Shown one piece after another: positions 6,484 through 14,537 of a stretch of DNA of 35,947 bases; position 1 is the first letter of the stretch, and each line of letters opens with the position of its first letter. The DNA lies in assembly GCA_022340545.1 (NCBI GenBank), contig JAJDNV010000139.1, forward strand, positions 1 through 35,947. Reading direction: 5' to 3'. The notes below the pieces were generated by a model, which worked only from the letters and a program-made list of their open reading frames with translations, did no database searches and was not told where the DNA came from. A program made the position numbers and the translations under genes. The stretch is from Acidobacteriota bacterium (GTDB lineage: Bacteria; Acidobacteriota; Vicinamibacteria; Fen-336).

Positions 6484-7992
6484 TCACCGGCCCGTCTTCC
6501 GGGAGCCCTTGTCCTCGTACATCCGGGCGTCGGCGAGGCGGATCAGGGCCTCCTTGGTCTTGGCCTCCTCCGGGTAGGTGGCCACACCGAGCGAGACGCC
6601 GAGCCGCGCGTTGATGCCCTCCTCCTGGAGGAAGGTGTGCTCCTCGATGAGGCTCCGCAGCTTCTCGGCGAGCACCCGCGCAGAATCGCCATCCGTCTGT
6701 GGCAGGACGACCACGAACTCGTCCCCCCCGTACCGCGCGGGGATGTCCGTCTCGCGGACCGCGGCCCGGATGAGGAAGCCGACCTCGCGCAGGGTGCGGC
6801 TGCCCCTCAGGTGTCCATACTGGTCGTTGATGGGCTTGAACCGGTCGAGGTCGACGAAGACGAGCGACAGCGTGGACCCGTAGCGGTTGACGAGCTTCAG
6901 CTCGCGGTCGAGCGCCTGGTGGAAGTAGCGGAAGTTGTGGAGGGGGGTGACCTCGTCGGTGATCGACAGCTGGCGGGTCTTCTGGAAGAGCCGGACGTTC
7001 TCGAAGGCGATGGCCACGGAGTCCGCGAGCGGCTGCAGACGGGCGAGAGTCTGTTCATCGAAGGCCCCGCTCTTTGACGAGCCGAGGGCGAGGACGCCGA
7101 TCGCCTGTCCGCGTCGGCTCAGGGGGAGGAGCACATAGGCGCGCAGCCCCTCCTCGAGGAGCCGCATGTCCTCGAGGTAGCGGTGCTCGTGCACGAGGTC
7201 GTGCTGCAGGACCGCGCGGTTGTTCAAGGCGACGAAGCCGGGGCCGCTCCCCACCACGGGGAGGACCGCCCCAAGCCCCCAGGAGGTCTCCTCGGGGTGG
7301 CTCACCATCTCGATGTAGTCACCGGTATCGTTGACGAAACCGCAGGCGAGACGCTCGAACGAATGGAGCGAGGCGAGCTCGGCGGCGAAGGCGGGAAGGA
7401 TCGCGTGCAGATCGGTGCCCGAGGTCACGGCCGCGGTGATGCGGTGCAGGATCTCGACCCGCGCCGAGGAGGTTCGAAGCTCGGCGTAGAGGCGCACGTT
7501 CTCGATCCCGTTGCCGATCTGGCGGCCGAGGGCCTCGAGCAGATCTTCGTCGAGCGGGGGCTCTTCCGTCCGGGTGTCGTGCAGGACGAGGGCCCCGAGA
7601 TCCTGCTGCCGGGCCCGCAGCGGAGTCGCGGCCAGGCGGCCGGCCGGCGAGAGCTCCTGCACGACCGGCCCGCCGCGGGCCAGCGCCTCCGCACCGAGCT
7701 TCTTCGCGGAATCGACGCCGGGGCCGAAATGGTGCTCGGCCGCCCCCACGAGATCGCCTTCGGGCTCGAGCAGGAGGGTCAGCCCTCCGGCGAGGTCGAG
7801 GGCCTCGACGGCGTGTTCGAGCGTCGATCGCAGGAGCCCGTCTTCCTCGCGGGCCACCGTGAGGTCCTCGACGAGCGACATCAGGGCCCGCAGCACGCGG
7901 TCCCGCGGTCCCGGAGGGGGCGAGGTGACGGACGGGCGGGGCGGCGAAGAAGTGGGGGCGGGTTTCTCGGGCGGAGGCGTCATTCGTGCCAA
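6484..7992 (-). CDS. GAF-GAF-GGDEF nucleotide cyclase, predicted Hypr type (3',3'-cGAMP/c-di-GMP synthase)
   Basis: A cytosolic 502-residue protein with a proline-rich N-terminus (1-30), a first GAF-like domain (about 40-165), a second GAF (about 185-332) and a GGDEF domain (about 343-497). The active loop is intact (RYGGDEFVVVLP, GGDEF at 422-426), as are DLDRFKPIND (Asn389/Asp390) and an RxxD inhibitory site (RETD, 413-416) five residues before GGDEF. The canonical GHxxGDxxL block instead reads GHLRGSRTL: Ser398 replaces the guanine-contacting Asp (Asp344 in PleD). That substitution is the published hallmark of Hypr GGDEF enzymes (Geobacter GacA), which make 3',3'-cGAMP. TTG 7992 has GGAGAG six bases upstream; an ATG lies at 7983. 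An extended -10 (TGC-TAGAAT, 8043-8035) precedes it. Product specificity is inference. Confidence 0.92.
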   Translation of the reverse strand: MARMTPPPEKPAPTSSPPRPSVTSPPPGPRDRVLRALMSLVEDLTVAREEDGLLRSTLEHAVEALDLAGGLTLLLEPEGDLVGAAEHHFGPGVDSAKKLGAEALARGGPVVQELSPAGRLAATPLRARQQDLGALVLHDTRTEEPPLDEDLLEALGRQIGNGIENVRLYAELRTSSARVEILHRITAAVTSGTDLHAILPAFAAELASLHSFERLACGFVNDTGDYIEMVSHPEETSWGLGAVLPVVGSGPGFVALNNRAVLQHDLVHEHRYLEDMRLLEEGLRAYVLLPLSRRGQAIGVLALGSSKSGAFDEQTLARLQPLADSVAIAFENVRLFQKTRQLSITDEVTPLHNFRYFHQALDRELKLVNRYGSTLSLVFVDLDRFKPINDQYGHLRGSRTLREVGFLIRAAVRETDIPARYGGDEFVVVLPQTDGDSARVLAEKLRSLIEEHTFLQEEGINARLGVSLGVATYPEEAKTKEALIRLADARMYEDKGSRKTGR

Positions 7993-8034
7993 GTGCGGCT
8001 CTCCGGGAGCGCGCCCGGCAGCCGTGTCGGGACC

Positions 8035-8043
8035 ATTCTAGCA
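8035..8043 (-). promoter_or_regulatory. Extended -10 promoter of the GGDEF gene
   Basis: The minus strand reads TGC then TAGAAT (8043-8035), an extended -10 with 5 of 6 consensus bases. No good -35 is visible. The implied start near 8028 would give a leader of about 36 bases containing the GGAGAG ribosome-binding site. This lets the GGDEF gene be transcribed apart from glpD upstream. Confidence 0.45.
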
Positions 8044-8093
8044 GGGTGGCAGCGACACCTTGGCCGGCCCCCCAGATGCTGAGGAAGGAGCCG

Positions 8094-9530
8094 CTAGAGC
8101 CGGGGATACACGCCGGCCAGCGCCGCCCGCTCCCTCCGCTCGCGGTCCGCGTCCCAGCCCAGCTCGCCAGCCAGGGTCCGGCACACGACGTCCAGGTCGC
8201 GAGGCGCCGGCGGCCCCGCAGTGCCGAGATCCAGCCGCCGGAGAACGGCATCGGAGAGGGTCAGGGCCATCTCCTGCTGCACCGCCGTGCGTGTGCGGGC
8301 CTCGAGATCCCCCTCGAGGGGACGGGCCTGCGGCAGCGGCGTGACGGCGGTGCGGCCCGTCACAAAAGGGCGTCCCAGACGGCGCAGCGCCAGATCGATG
8401 GCCCGCTCGGCCACGGCACGGGCCGTCGTGTACTTGACGCCCTGCAGGCTCACGAGACCGGGAAGGCCGTCCACTGCCTCGTGATCGATCAGCCGCGGCC
8501 GCGTGGCGAGCCCAGCCGCACCCCCTTGCCCGGGCACCAGGCCCTCGTGGACGAGGGTCACCGTCGAGTCGCCAAGCCCGGCCCAGGGAAAGGCCCGGTC
8601 GGCCTCGGCCAGAAAGGACCGGGGATCGGTGGGGGCGGCTTCGGCGGGCTCGTAGTCGGTTCCGACGAGGGTCCGCCCATCCCAGGGGACGACGAAGAGG
8701 AACCGCCCGCGGCTTTTCGCTCCGACCGCGTGAGGAAGCGACGGCGGGCGGTCCAGGACGAGGTTGCGCGCGCGCAGGAGGGGGGCGGCCTTCCGCCGCA
8801 GGCCGGCCCGGGCCAGGACATCGTCGGCCTCGGGGCCGGCGGCGTTCAGGACCAGACGGGCTCTCACCTCGACCGCGCTCCCGAGCAGACGATCACGGAC
8901 CAGGACCCCGACCACTCGCCCCCGCGAGCGCAGGGTCTCGATCACCTCCGCATGGTTGGCCACCCGGGCCCCGGCGGCGGCGGCGGCGAGGACGAAGGCC
9001 AGGGTGAGCCGTTCGCTGCTCGCCGCCTGCGCATCGCTCCACACCGCGGCGCCGCCGAGCCGTCGGGGCTCGAGACCGGGGACGAGCTCGCGCGCCTCGG
9101 CGGCCGAGACCGTGCGTCCCGGCGGGATGCGGCTCCCCTCGGGGAGGCCCTCGTCGAGGCCCCGGGTCAGCCAGTTGTTCAGGCGAAGCGCGATCGCGAG
9201 CGCCTCGCGACCCGTCAGCCCGTGTCCGTAGGCGGGCACGACGAAGCGGAGGGGACGAACGAGGGCGGGGGCGATGGCCAGAAACGTGCGCTGCTCACGG
9301 GCCGATTCCCGCAGGCGACCGAAGGCCGCCTTCTGCAGGTAGCGCATGCCGCCGTGAATCGTCTTGAGGCTGTTCCAGGAGGCGCCGGCCCCGAAATCCT
9401 CTCGCTCGACGAGCCCCACCGCGAGCCCTCGCTGGGCCGCGTCCCACGCCGCCGTTGCCCCGTAGATGCCTCCGCCCACCACCACCAGATCGACCCCGCC
9501 GTCGGCCAGAGCGGCCAGGTCGCGCTTCAC
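8094..9530 (-). CDS. glpD: FAD-dependent glycerol-3-phosphate dehydrogenase (GlpD/GlpA family)
   Basis: The enzyme oxidises sn-glycerol-3-phosphate to dihydroxyacetone phosphate at the inner membrane and gives electrons to quinone. The 478 residues begin with the FAD-binding VDLVVVGGGIYGATAAWDAA (GxGxxG at 19-24), then LVEREDFGAGASWNSLKTIHGGMRYL, a family hallmark. RARLVLNAAGPEADDV, FLFVVPWDGRTLVGTDYEP and VSLQGVKYTTARAVAERA follow. The C-terminal segment is shorter than in E. coli GlpD (about 500 residues) but keeps a helical DAO_C-like end. The GTG start at 9530 overlaps the stop of the upstream RsbU-type phosphatase by 4 bases (GTGA), so its translation is probably coupled to that regulatory gene, an unusual partner. 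No glpK or glpF is in the window. Confidence 0.92.
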   Translation of the reverse strand: MKRDLAALADGGVDLVVVGGGIYGATAAWDAAQRGLAVGLVEREDFGAGASWNSLKTIHGGMRYLQKAAFGRLRESAREQRTFLAIAPALVRPLRFVVPAYGHGLTGREALAIALRLNNWLTRGLDEGLPEGSRIPPGRTVSAAEARELVPGLEPRRLGGAAVWSDAQAASSERLTLAFVLAAAAAGARVANHAEVIETLRSRGRVVGVLVRDRLLGSAVEVRARLVLNAAGPEADDVLARAGLRRKAAPLLRARNLVLDRPPSLPHAVGAKSRGRFLFVVPWDGRTLVGTDYEPAEAAPTDPRSFLAEADRAFPWAGLGDSTVTLVHEGLVPGQGGAAGLATRPRLIDHEAVDGLPGLVSLQGVKYTTARAVAERAIDLALRRLGRPFVTGRTAVTPLPQARPLEGDLEARTRTAVQQEMALTLSDAVLRRLDLGTAGPPAPRDLDVVCRTLAGELGWDADRERRERAALAGVYPRL

Positions 9531-11074
9531 ACCGGGTTCCCCGGCGGGGAGTGAACGAGGGCCCTCAGCGCGAGCAGCGTCGCGTCGTCGTCGGCCTCGC
9601 GCGGCCCCCGGTGGGCACTTACCGCATCGTGGACACGGGCGACGAGCGCGTCGAGATCGTCCTCCCGGTGCACGCTGAGAACGGCCTCGAGCCGATCCAT
9701 GCCGAACGGCTCCCCCGACTCGTCCTCGGCCTCGACCACCCCGTCGGTGAAGAGGAAGAGCGCGTCCCCCTCGCCGAGCACGACGCTCTCCTGCGCGTAG
9801 CCGCCGCCCGGGTAGAGCCCCGGCGGTCGTCCCGAGGACACCAGACGCTCGACGTCGCCGTCGCGGCGCCGGACGAGCTGCGTGTTGTGACCGGCGTTGA
9901 CGTAGCGAAGCCTCTGCGCGTTGCCCTCGAGCACGGCGAGAAAGAGCGTGACGTACGGCGCGAGCGGCTCGCCGTCTCCCATCTCGCGGTCCAGGTCGTC
10001 GACGAGCTTCGCGAGGTCCGGCTCGAGGGCGAGGCGGGCCCGCAGCGTGGCCTGGAGGCTCGCCATGAGCAGGGCGGCGCCCACGCCCTTGCCCGAGACG
10101 TCGCCGAGCAGCACCGCCACCTCGCCCTCGCGGAGGGGGAAGTAGTTGAAGAAATCGCCGCCCACCTCGCGGGCCGGGATCGACATCCCCCCGATCTCGG
10201 CGAATGGAGACCGAAGCGGGGCACGGGGGAGGAGCTCCTCCTGGATGCGTCGTCCGATCTCGAGCTCCTTGCGGATGCGCTCCTGCTCGAGCAGCTGCTC
10301 CTGGTTCCGCCGCAGGTCGCGCGCCATCTGGTTGAACGTCTCCGCGAGACGTGCGAACTCCACCGAATGCGGCACCGGGACCTTCACGTCCAGCTCTCCC
10401 CGTCCCAGCCGCTCCGCGCCCTCGGTCAGGGCGCCCAGGTGCCGGGTCATGCGCTGCGACAGGGGGATGATTCCGAGGAGGGCGAGGGCGGCGAGCCCGA
10501 GGCCAAGAGCGAGGTTGCGCGCGGTCGTGCGCCGGATGTCCTGAAGGGGCTGTCCGAGGGGACGAGCGACCCCGATGACGACCCCCGAATCGACGTCGGG
10601 TCGCAGGACGAGCACCCAGTCGGCGGCGTCGCTGCGGGTGATCGGCTGCCCCGGGACGACCCCGAGGCCGGCGAGCACGGCCTCGTCCTGCTTGTCCGGA
10701 GTGAAAAGCCGTCCTTCAGCGTCGTGGGCGAATGGGATCGCCCCCTGCCGTCGCTCGGTCCCGGAGAGGACCGTCCGGAGCAGCGCCCCCAGCTCCTGCT
10801 GCTCCGCGACGGCGAGGGCCTCGCGGCGCGCCGTCTCGAACGGCCCCTCCGCGGCGCGGCGCGGTTTCTGACGCATCCGCTGGATCCGCATCGAGAGCTC
10901 GTCCTCCACCATCTCGGCCCGGGCCGACATGTCGGCGGCCAGGGCCTCGGCCTCCGCGATCACCGCGCGACGGTACGCGTGGAGCGAGGACTGGTAGGTG
11001 TAGACGGTCACTCCCAGGAGCGGGACCACCGCCAGCAGGAGGAACGCGAGGGCGAGCTGGGTGCGGAGCCTCAA
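9527..11074 (-). CDS. Membrane HAMP-SpoIIE/RsbU-type PP2C serine phosphatase
   Basis: A 515-residue membrane receptor-phosphatase. A first membrane helix (about 6-27) and a second (about 187-206) bracket a periplasmic sensor region of about 160 residues. A HAMP domain (about 207-262) and a coiled-coil signalling helix (EQLLEQERIRKELEIGRRIQ) follow, then a SpoIIE-type PP2C domain from about 295. Metal-binding acidic residues are present in REVGGDFFN (Asp307), GDVSGKGVGAALLMA (Asp325), LFTDGVVEAED and DDATLL. Such enzymes dephosphorylate STAS anti-anti-sigma factors in partner switching; a STAS protein is encoded at 34116-34457, but no RsbW-type kinase is visible. The TTG 11074 start follows GAGG and lies just after the yjbQ stop. 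The downstream glpD overlaps by 4 bases. Confidence 0.93.
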   Translation of the reverse strand: MRLRTQLALAFLLLAVVPLLGVTVYTYQSSLHAYRRAVIAEAEALAADMSARAEMVEDELSMRIQRMRQKPRRAAEGPFETARREALAVAEQQELGALLRTVLSGTERRQGAIPFAHDAEGRLFTPDKQDEAVLAGLGVVPGQPITRSDAADWVLVLRPDVDSGVVIGVARPLGQPLQDIRRTTARNLALGLGLAALALLGIIPLSQRMTRHLGALTEGAERLGRGELDVKVPVPHSVEFARLAETFNQMARDLRRNQEQLLEQERIRKELEIGRRIQEELLPRAPLRSPFAEIGGMSIPAREVGGDFFNYFPLREGEVAVLLGDVSGKGVGAALLMASLQATLRARLALEPDLAKLVDDLDREMGDGEPLAPYVTLFLAVLEGNAQRLRYVNAGHNTQLVRRRDGDVERLVSSGRPPGLYPGGGYAQESVVLGEGDALFLFTDGVVEAEDESGEPFGMDRLEAVLSVHREDDLDALVARVHDAVSAHRGPREADDDATLLALRALVHSPPGNPV

Positions 11075-11079
11075 CTACC

Positions 11080-11496
11080 TCACTCACCGAGAACGTGGAT
11101 GGCCACCTGCCGACGGTGCGATCCCGTTCGGTGCTCCCAGACGTAGATCCCCTGCCAGGTTCCGAGGGCGAGCTCTCCCTTCGAGACCGGGATCTGCTCC
11201 GAGGTCTTGAGGAGGGCGGACTTCACGTGGGCCGACATGTCGTCGTCTCCCTCGGCGACGTGGGTGAAGCTCGGGTGGCCGTCGGGGACGAGCCGGGAGA
11301 GGAAGGCCTCGAGGTCGTGGCGGACCGAGGGGTCGGCGTTCTCCTGGATGACCAGGCTCGCCGACGTGTGGCGGAGGAACACGGTGCAGAGCCCGTCCCG
11401 GACTCCGGCCTCGCGCACGGCGCTGCGAACCGCCGGCGTGATCTCGGTGAGGCCACGCCGCGTGCTCAAGGCGAGGACCTCGCTGCGCTGCCGCAT
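11080..11496 (-). CDS. YjbQ family protein (UPF0047; secondary thiamine-phosphate synthase family)
   Basis: A 138-residue protein, the family's usual size. Conserved blocks are LRHTSASLVIQENADP (residues 41-56), DDDMSAHVKSALL (about 84-96) and the terminal GTWQGIYVWEHR. These supply the His/Asp residues of the conserved metal site. E. coli YjbQ can replace thiamine-phosphate synthase when overproduced, but the physiological role of the family is unsettled. I chose ATG 11496 because it gives the family-typical N-terminus; the Shine-Dalgarno is weak. The stop lies five bases before the start of the RsbU-type phosphatase on the same strand, so they share an mRNA. Thiamine genes are absent nearby. 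Confidence 0.9.
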   Translation of the reverse strand: MRQRSEVLALSTRRGLTEITPAVRSAVREAGVRDGLCTVFLRHTSASLVIQENADPSVRHDLEAFLSRLVPDGHPSFTHVAEGDDDMSAHVKSALLKTSEQIPVSKGELALGTWQGIYVWEHRTGSHRRQVAIHVLGE

Positions 11497-11545
11497 TCCG
11501 GCCCAGCCTACCACGCAGCGCCGGGCCACCCGGTAGCGGTGCGGC

Positions 11546-12565
11546 TCAACCCAGGGTCGCTTCGATCGCCTCGACGGCGCGGGTGCAGTCCGAATCGCCC
11601 ACGTCCCGGTGGGTGACGAGCCGCAGGGTCCGGGCATCCATGGCGATGGCGAGGACTCCCCGCTCGGCCAGCGCGGCCGCCACCTCGGGCGCGGGGCGAT
11701 CTTCGAGAGTGGCCACCACGATGTTGGTCTGGGGACGCGTGGCGCGCACGCCCCGGCCCCGGCCCAGGGCCTCCCCCAACCGGCGGGCCCGAGTGTGGTC
11801 TTCACCGAGCCGGTCGACCGCCTCGTCGAGGGCCCAGAGGCCGGCAGCGGCAAGGATCCCCGACTGACGCATGCCGCCGCCGAGCAGCTTGCGCACGCGG
11901 CGGGCCCTCTCGATGCGCTCGCGCGACGAGGCCACGAGCGAGCCGACCGGACAGCCCAGACCCTTCGACAGGCAGGTCATGACGGTGTCCGCGCCGGCCA
12001 CCAGGGCCGAAGGGGGCTCCCCCAGGGCGACGGCCGCGTTCCAGATCCGGGCCCCGTCCACGTGGACCCGGAAGCCCGCGTCGCGGGCCGCGGCGATCAC
12101 CGCCCGGGTCTCGGCGACGTCCTGGACGGTGCCCCCGGCGAGGTTGTGGGTGTTCTCGAGCACCACGAGGCTGACGTCGGACTTGTAGTACGCGGGCGGG
12201 GCGACCGCCTCCCGCACCTGAGCGGGCGTGAGGTGCCCGTCCGGGGCCTCCACCGCGCGCGGCATGACACCGGAGAGCACGCTCATCGCCGACAGCTCGT
12301 AGCGCACGACGTGGCTCCGGCGCTCGACGAGGACCTCGTCCCCGCGCTCGGTGAGGACGCGGATCGCGATGGCGTTGCCCATCGTTCCGGACGGGACGAA
12401 CAGTGCCGCCTCGAAACCCAGCAGATCGGCCACCCGATCCTCGAGCCGCCGGACGGACGGGTCCTCCCCGAAGACGTCGTCTCCCACCTCGGCCTCGGCC
12501 ATGGCCTTCCGCATCCCGGGGGTGGGTCGGGTGACGGTGTCGGAGCGCAGGTCGATGGGCTTCAT
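11546..12565 (-). CDS. ltaE: Low-specificity L-threonine aldolase
   Basis: A PLP fold-type I enzyme that cleaves L-threonine/allo-threonine to glycine and acetaldehyde. The 339 residues begin with IDLRSDTVTRPTPGMRKAM, a strong family signature, followed by VGDDVFGEDPSVRRLE, FVPSGTMGNAIAI, LENTHNLAGGTV and VHVDGARIWNAAVALG. The PLP-binding lysine is in TCLSKGLGCPVGS (Lys201). Length and motifs are those of a complete enzyme. The ATG 12565 start has no Shine-Dalgarno, while TAACGT on the minus strand (12579-12574) lies eight bases upstream, compatible with a leaderless transcript. yjbQ lies 49 bases downstream on the same strand. The gene could supply glycine or act in threonine breakdown. Confidence 0.93.
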   Translation of the reverse strand: MKPIDLRSDTVTRPTPGMRKAMAEAEVGDDVFGEDPSVRRLEDRVADLLGFEAALFVPSGTMGNAIAIRVLTERGDEVLVERRSHVVRYELSAMSVLSGVMPRAVEAPDGHLTPAQVREAVAPPAYYKSDVSLVVLENTHNLAGGTVQDVAETRAVIAAARDAGFRVHVDGARIWNAAVALGEPPSALVAGADTVMTCLSKGLGCPVGSLVASSRERIERARRVRKLLGGGMRQSGILAAAGLWALDEAVDRLGEDHTRARRLGEALGRGRGVRATRPQTNIVVATLEDRPAPEVAAALAERGVLAIAMDARTLRLVTHRDVGDSDCTRAVEAIEATLG

Positions 12566-12631
12566 GGCGAGCGACGTTACTGCCGCGCCGGCGCGGAAGT
12601 CAAAGCATCGGTCAGATGGACGCCGAGTCGC

Positions 12632-12847
12632 TCAGGAGAGGAGGACGGGCGGGGGCTCGGCTTCGGCCTTGCGGGTTCCCACCGACGAGCCACAGACGGT
12701 GCACAGGTATTCGTGGAGCTCGCCGTCGGGCAGCACCAGCAGAAGGCGCTCGCGGACGGGCCGAGCCGTCTGGCAGCGGCCGCAGAAGAGGGCCGAGGCC
12801 TGGAATTGCTCGAACTCGCTCGTCGGGGGGCCCGGTCGTCGCCGCAT
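12632..12847 (-). CDS. Small zinc-ribbon protein of unknown function
   Basis: A 71-residue protein with two CxxC knuckles: Cys22/Cys25 (FCGRCQTARPVRERLL) and Cys49/Cys52 (LCTVCGSSVGTRKAE). They are separated by a hydrophobic strand pair, VLPDGELHEYL. This is a typical treble-clef or zinc-ribbon spacing for a single Zn2+. The codon use is like its neighbours and the ORF is the only good coding explanation for this interval. It starts at ATG 12847, divergent from gatB across 89 bases, and is followed by ltaE after a 66-base gap. I do not recognise a named family; nucleic-acid or protein binding are both possible. Confidence 0.68.
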   Translation of the reverse strand: MRRRPGPPTSEFEQFQASALFCGRCQTARPVRERLLLVLPDGELHEYLCTVCGSSVGTRKAEAEPPPVLLS

Positions 12848-12918
12848 GGTTCGTTGGTAGCGGTCCGGCCGCGGGCTGTCAAGTCGGTCGCCGTGGTCCG
12901 CCCCCCCGGACGGCCCGG

Positions 12919-12927
12919 TGCTAGACT
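12919..12927 (+). promoter_or_regulatory. Extended -10 element upstream of gatB
   Basis: TGC then TAGACT (12919-12927) forms an extended -10 ending nine bases before the gatB ATG. There is no -35 match at 16-18 bases and no Shine-Dalgarno between it and the start. If used, transcription would begin at or within a few bases of the ATG. Confidence 0.4.
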
Positions 12928-12936
12928 GGCGGCTCC

Positions 12937-14415
12937 ATGACGGTCGCCGAGCAGTCCTTCTCGGGCCTCCTCGCCGAGTACGAGCCGGTCATCGGGCTCG
13001 AGGTCCACGCCCAGCTCCTGACCCGCACGAAGCTCTTCTGCTCGTGCCCCAACCGGTTCGGCGACCCGCCCAACACGAACGTCTGCCCGGTCTGCCTCGG
13101 CCTGCCGGGGGCCCTGCCCGTGCTCTCCCGCGAGGCGGTGAGCCTGGCGATGCGGGCCGCCCTCGCCACCCACTGCACGGTGCAGGAGGAGTCGATCTGG
13201 GCCCGGAAGAACTACTTCTACCCGGACCTCCCCAAGGGCTACCAGATCTCGCAGTACGAGAAGCCGCTGGCCCTCGAGGGGTGGGTCGAGATCCCCGGCG
13301 AGGGCGGGGGCACCCGCCGCGTCCGCCTGCAGCGCATCCACATGGAGGAGGACGCGGGGAAGCTGCTGCACGAGGGCTTCCCCTGGTCCGCCGAGAAAAG
13401 CGGGGTGGACTTCAACCGCGGCGGGGTGCCGCTCATCGAGATGGTCACCCATCCCGACCTTCGCGGGCCCGAGGACGCCTTCGAGTACCTGTCCGCGCTC
13501 AAGGCCATCCTGCTCTACATCGAGGCGTCCGACTGCAACATGGAGGAGGGCTCGCTCCGCTGCGACGCCAACGTTTCGGTCCGGCGCCGCGGGGCCGAGG
13601 CCTACGGCACCCGCACCGAGATCAAGAACCTCAACTCGTTTCGCCACGTGGCCCGCGCCCTCGAGCACGAGATCGCTCGGCAGGTCGCGGTGATCGAATC
13701 CGGCGGCGAGGTGGTGCAGGAGACGCGGCTGTGGAACGCGGACCGGGGCGAGACGGCTTCGATGCGCTCCAAGGAAGAGGCCCACGACTACCGCTACTTC
13801 CCCGAGCCGGACCTGCCCCCGCTGCGAGTCACCGCCGAGTGGACGGAGGAGGTGCAGCACTCCCTGCCGGAGCTCCCCCCCGAGCGGCGTCGCCGGTTCA
13901 CGGAGGAGCACGGCCTGCCGGACTACGACGCCGGCGTCCTGACCCAGTCCCGTGCGGTGGCCGACTACTTCGAGTCGGTCGCACGGGAGACCGGCGATGC
14001 GAAGGCGGCGTCCAACTGGGTCATGAACGACGTCCTCCGCAAGCTCAAGGAGGACGACGCCGACATCGCCGAGTGTCGAGTGACGCCGGAGAGTCTCGGC
14101 CGGCTCGTGAAGCTGATCGAGGGGGGCACGATCAGCGGCAAGATCGCCAAGGACGTGTTCGAGAAGATGTGGACCTCGGGGGAAGGCCCCCAGGCGATCG
14201 TCGAGCGGGAAGGGCTCGTCCAGCTCTCGGACGAGGATGCCCTCCAGGCGACCGTGGCCGAGGTCCTCGAGGCGAGTCCGGACCAGGTCGCGGCCTACCG
14301 CGGGGGAAAGAAGGCGGCGATCGGCTGGTTCGTGGGCCAGGTGATGAAGAAGACGGGGGGCAAGGCAAACCCCCGGGTCGTCAACACGCTGCTGAAGAAG
14401 GCCCTGGACAGCTAA
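12937..14415 (+). CDS. gatB: Aspartyl/glutamyl-tRNA(Asn/Gln) amidotransferase subunit B
   Basis: The subunit is the tRNA-binding kinase part of GatCAB, which phosphorylates mischarged Glu-tRNA(Gln)/Asp-tRNA(Asn) so that GatA-derived ammonia can amidate it. The 492 residues begin with YEPVIGLEVHAQLLT, then the zinc-cysteine cluster (FCSCPNRFG, NVCPVCLGLPG), ARKNYFYPDLPKGYQISQYE, DFNRGGVPLIEMVTHPDL, DCNMEEGSLRCDANVS and EIKNLNSFRHV, all diagnostic. The C-terminal helical and YqeY-like tail is complete (GKANPRVVNTLLKKAL). gatA and gatC are not in the window, so the operon is split here. ATG 12937 has no ribosome-binding site but an extended -10 lies nine bases before it. Confidence 0.97.
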   Translation: MTVAEQSFSGLLAEYEPVIGLEVHAQLLTRTKLFCSCPNRFGDPPNTNVCPVCLGLPGALPVLSREAVSLAMRAALATHCTVQEESIWARKNYFYPDLPKGYQISQYEKPLALEGWVEIPGEGGGTRRVRLQRIHMEEDAGKLLHEGFPWSAEKSGVDFNRGGVPLIEMVTHPDLRGPEDAFEYLSALKAILLYIEASDCNMEEGSLRCDANVSVRRRGAEAYGTRTEIKNLNSFRHVARALEHEIARQVAVIESGGEVVQETRLWNADRGETASMRSKEEAHDYRYFPEPDLPPLRVTAEWTEEVQHSLPELPPERRRRFTEEHGLPDYDAGVLTQSRAVADYFESVARETGDAKAASNWVMNDVLRKLKEDDADIAECRVTPESLGRLVKLIEGGTISGKIAKDVFEKMWTSGEGPQAIVEREGLVQLSDEDALQATVAEVLEASPDQVAAYRGGKKAAIGWFVGQVMKKTGGKANPRVVNTLLKKALDS

Positions 14416-14492
14416 TAGCGGCCTGAATCCTGGATTGAGTTCATTCAGGCCATGCCTGTCCCCCAATCACTCAATGACCCCCCACCCTATCC

Positions 14493-14508
14493 CTCCCCAC
14501 GGAGGGGG
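14493..14508 (+). repeat. Dispersed intergenic repeat, 16-bp block, copy 1
   Basis: CTCCCCACGGAGGGGG matches 35129-35144 at 15 of 16 positions. The block is close to palindromic and sits inside the 14491-14512 hairpin. Both copies are intergenic, 20 kb apart, which suggests a dispersed repeat family, but only two members are visible. Confidence 0.5.
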
Positions 14509-14537
14509 AGGGGAATGCTTGAGATAGGCCATGGACA

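Noticed and set aside
6428-6484. 18-codon ORF between the GGDEF and Nudix genes, with coupled overlaps at both ends
   Set aside because: Too short and leucine/arginine-biased to support as a gene; the start/stop overlaps are common by chance in this composition.
12937-14415. Expected gatC-gatA partners next to gatB
   Set aside because: No neighbouring frame shows amidase (GGSSGGSA) or GatC features; the other subunits are simply elsewhere.
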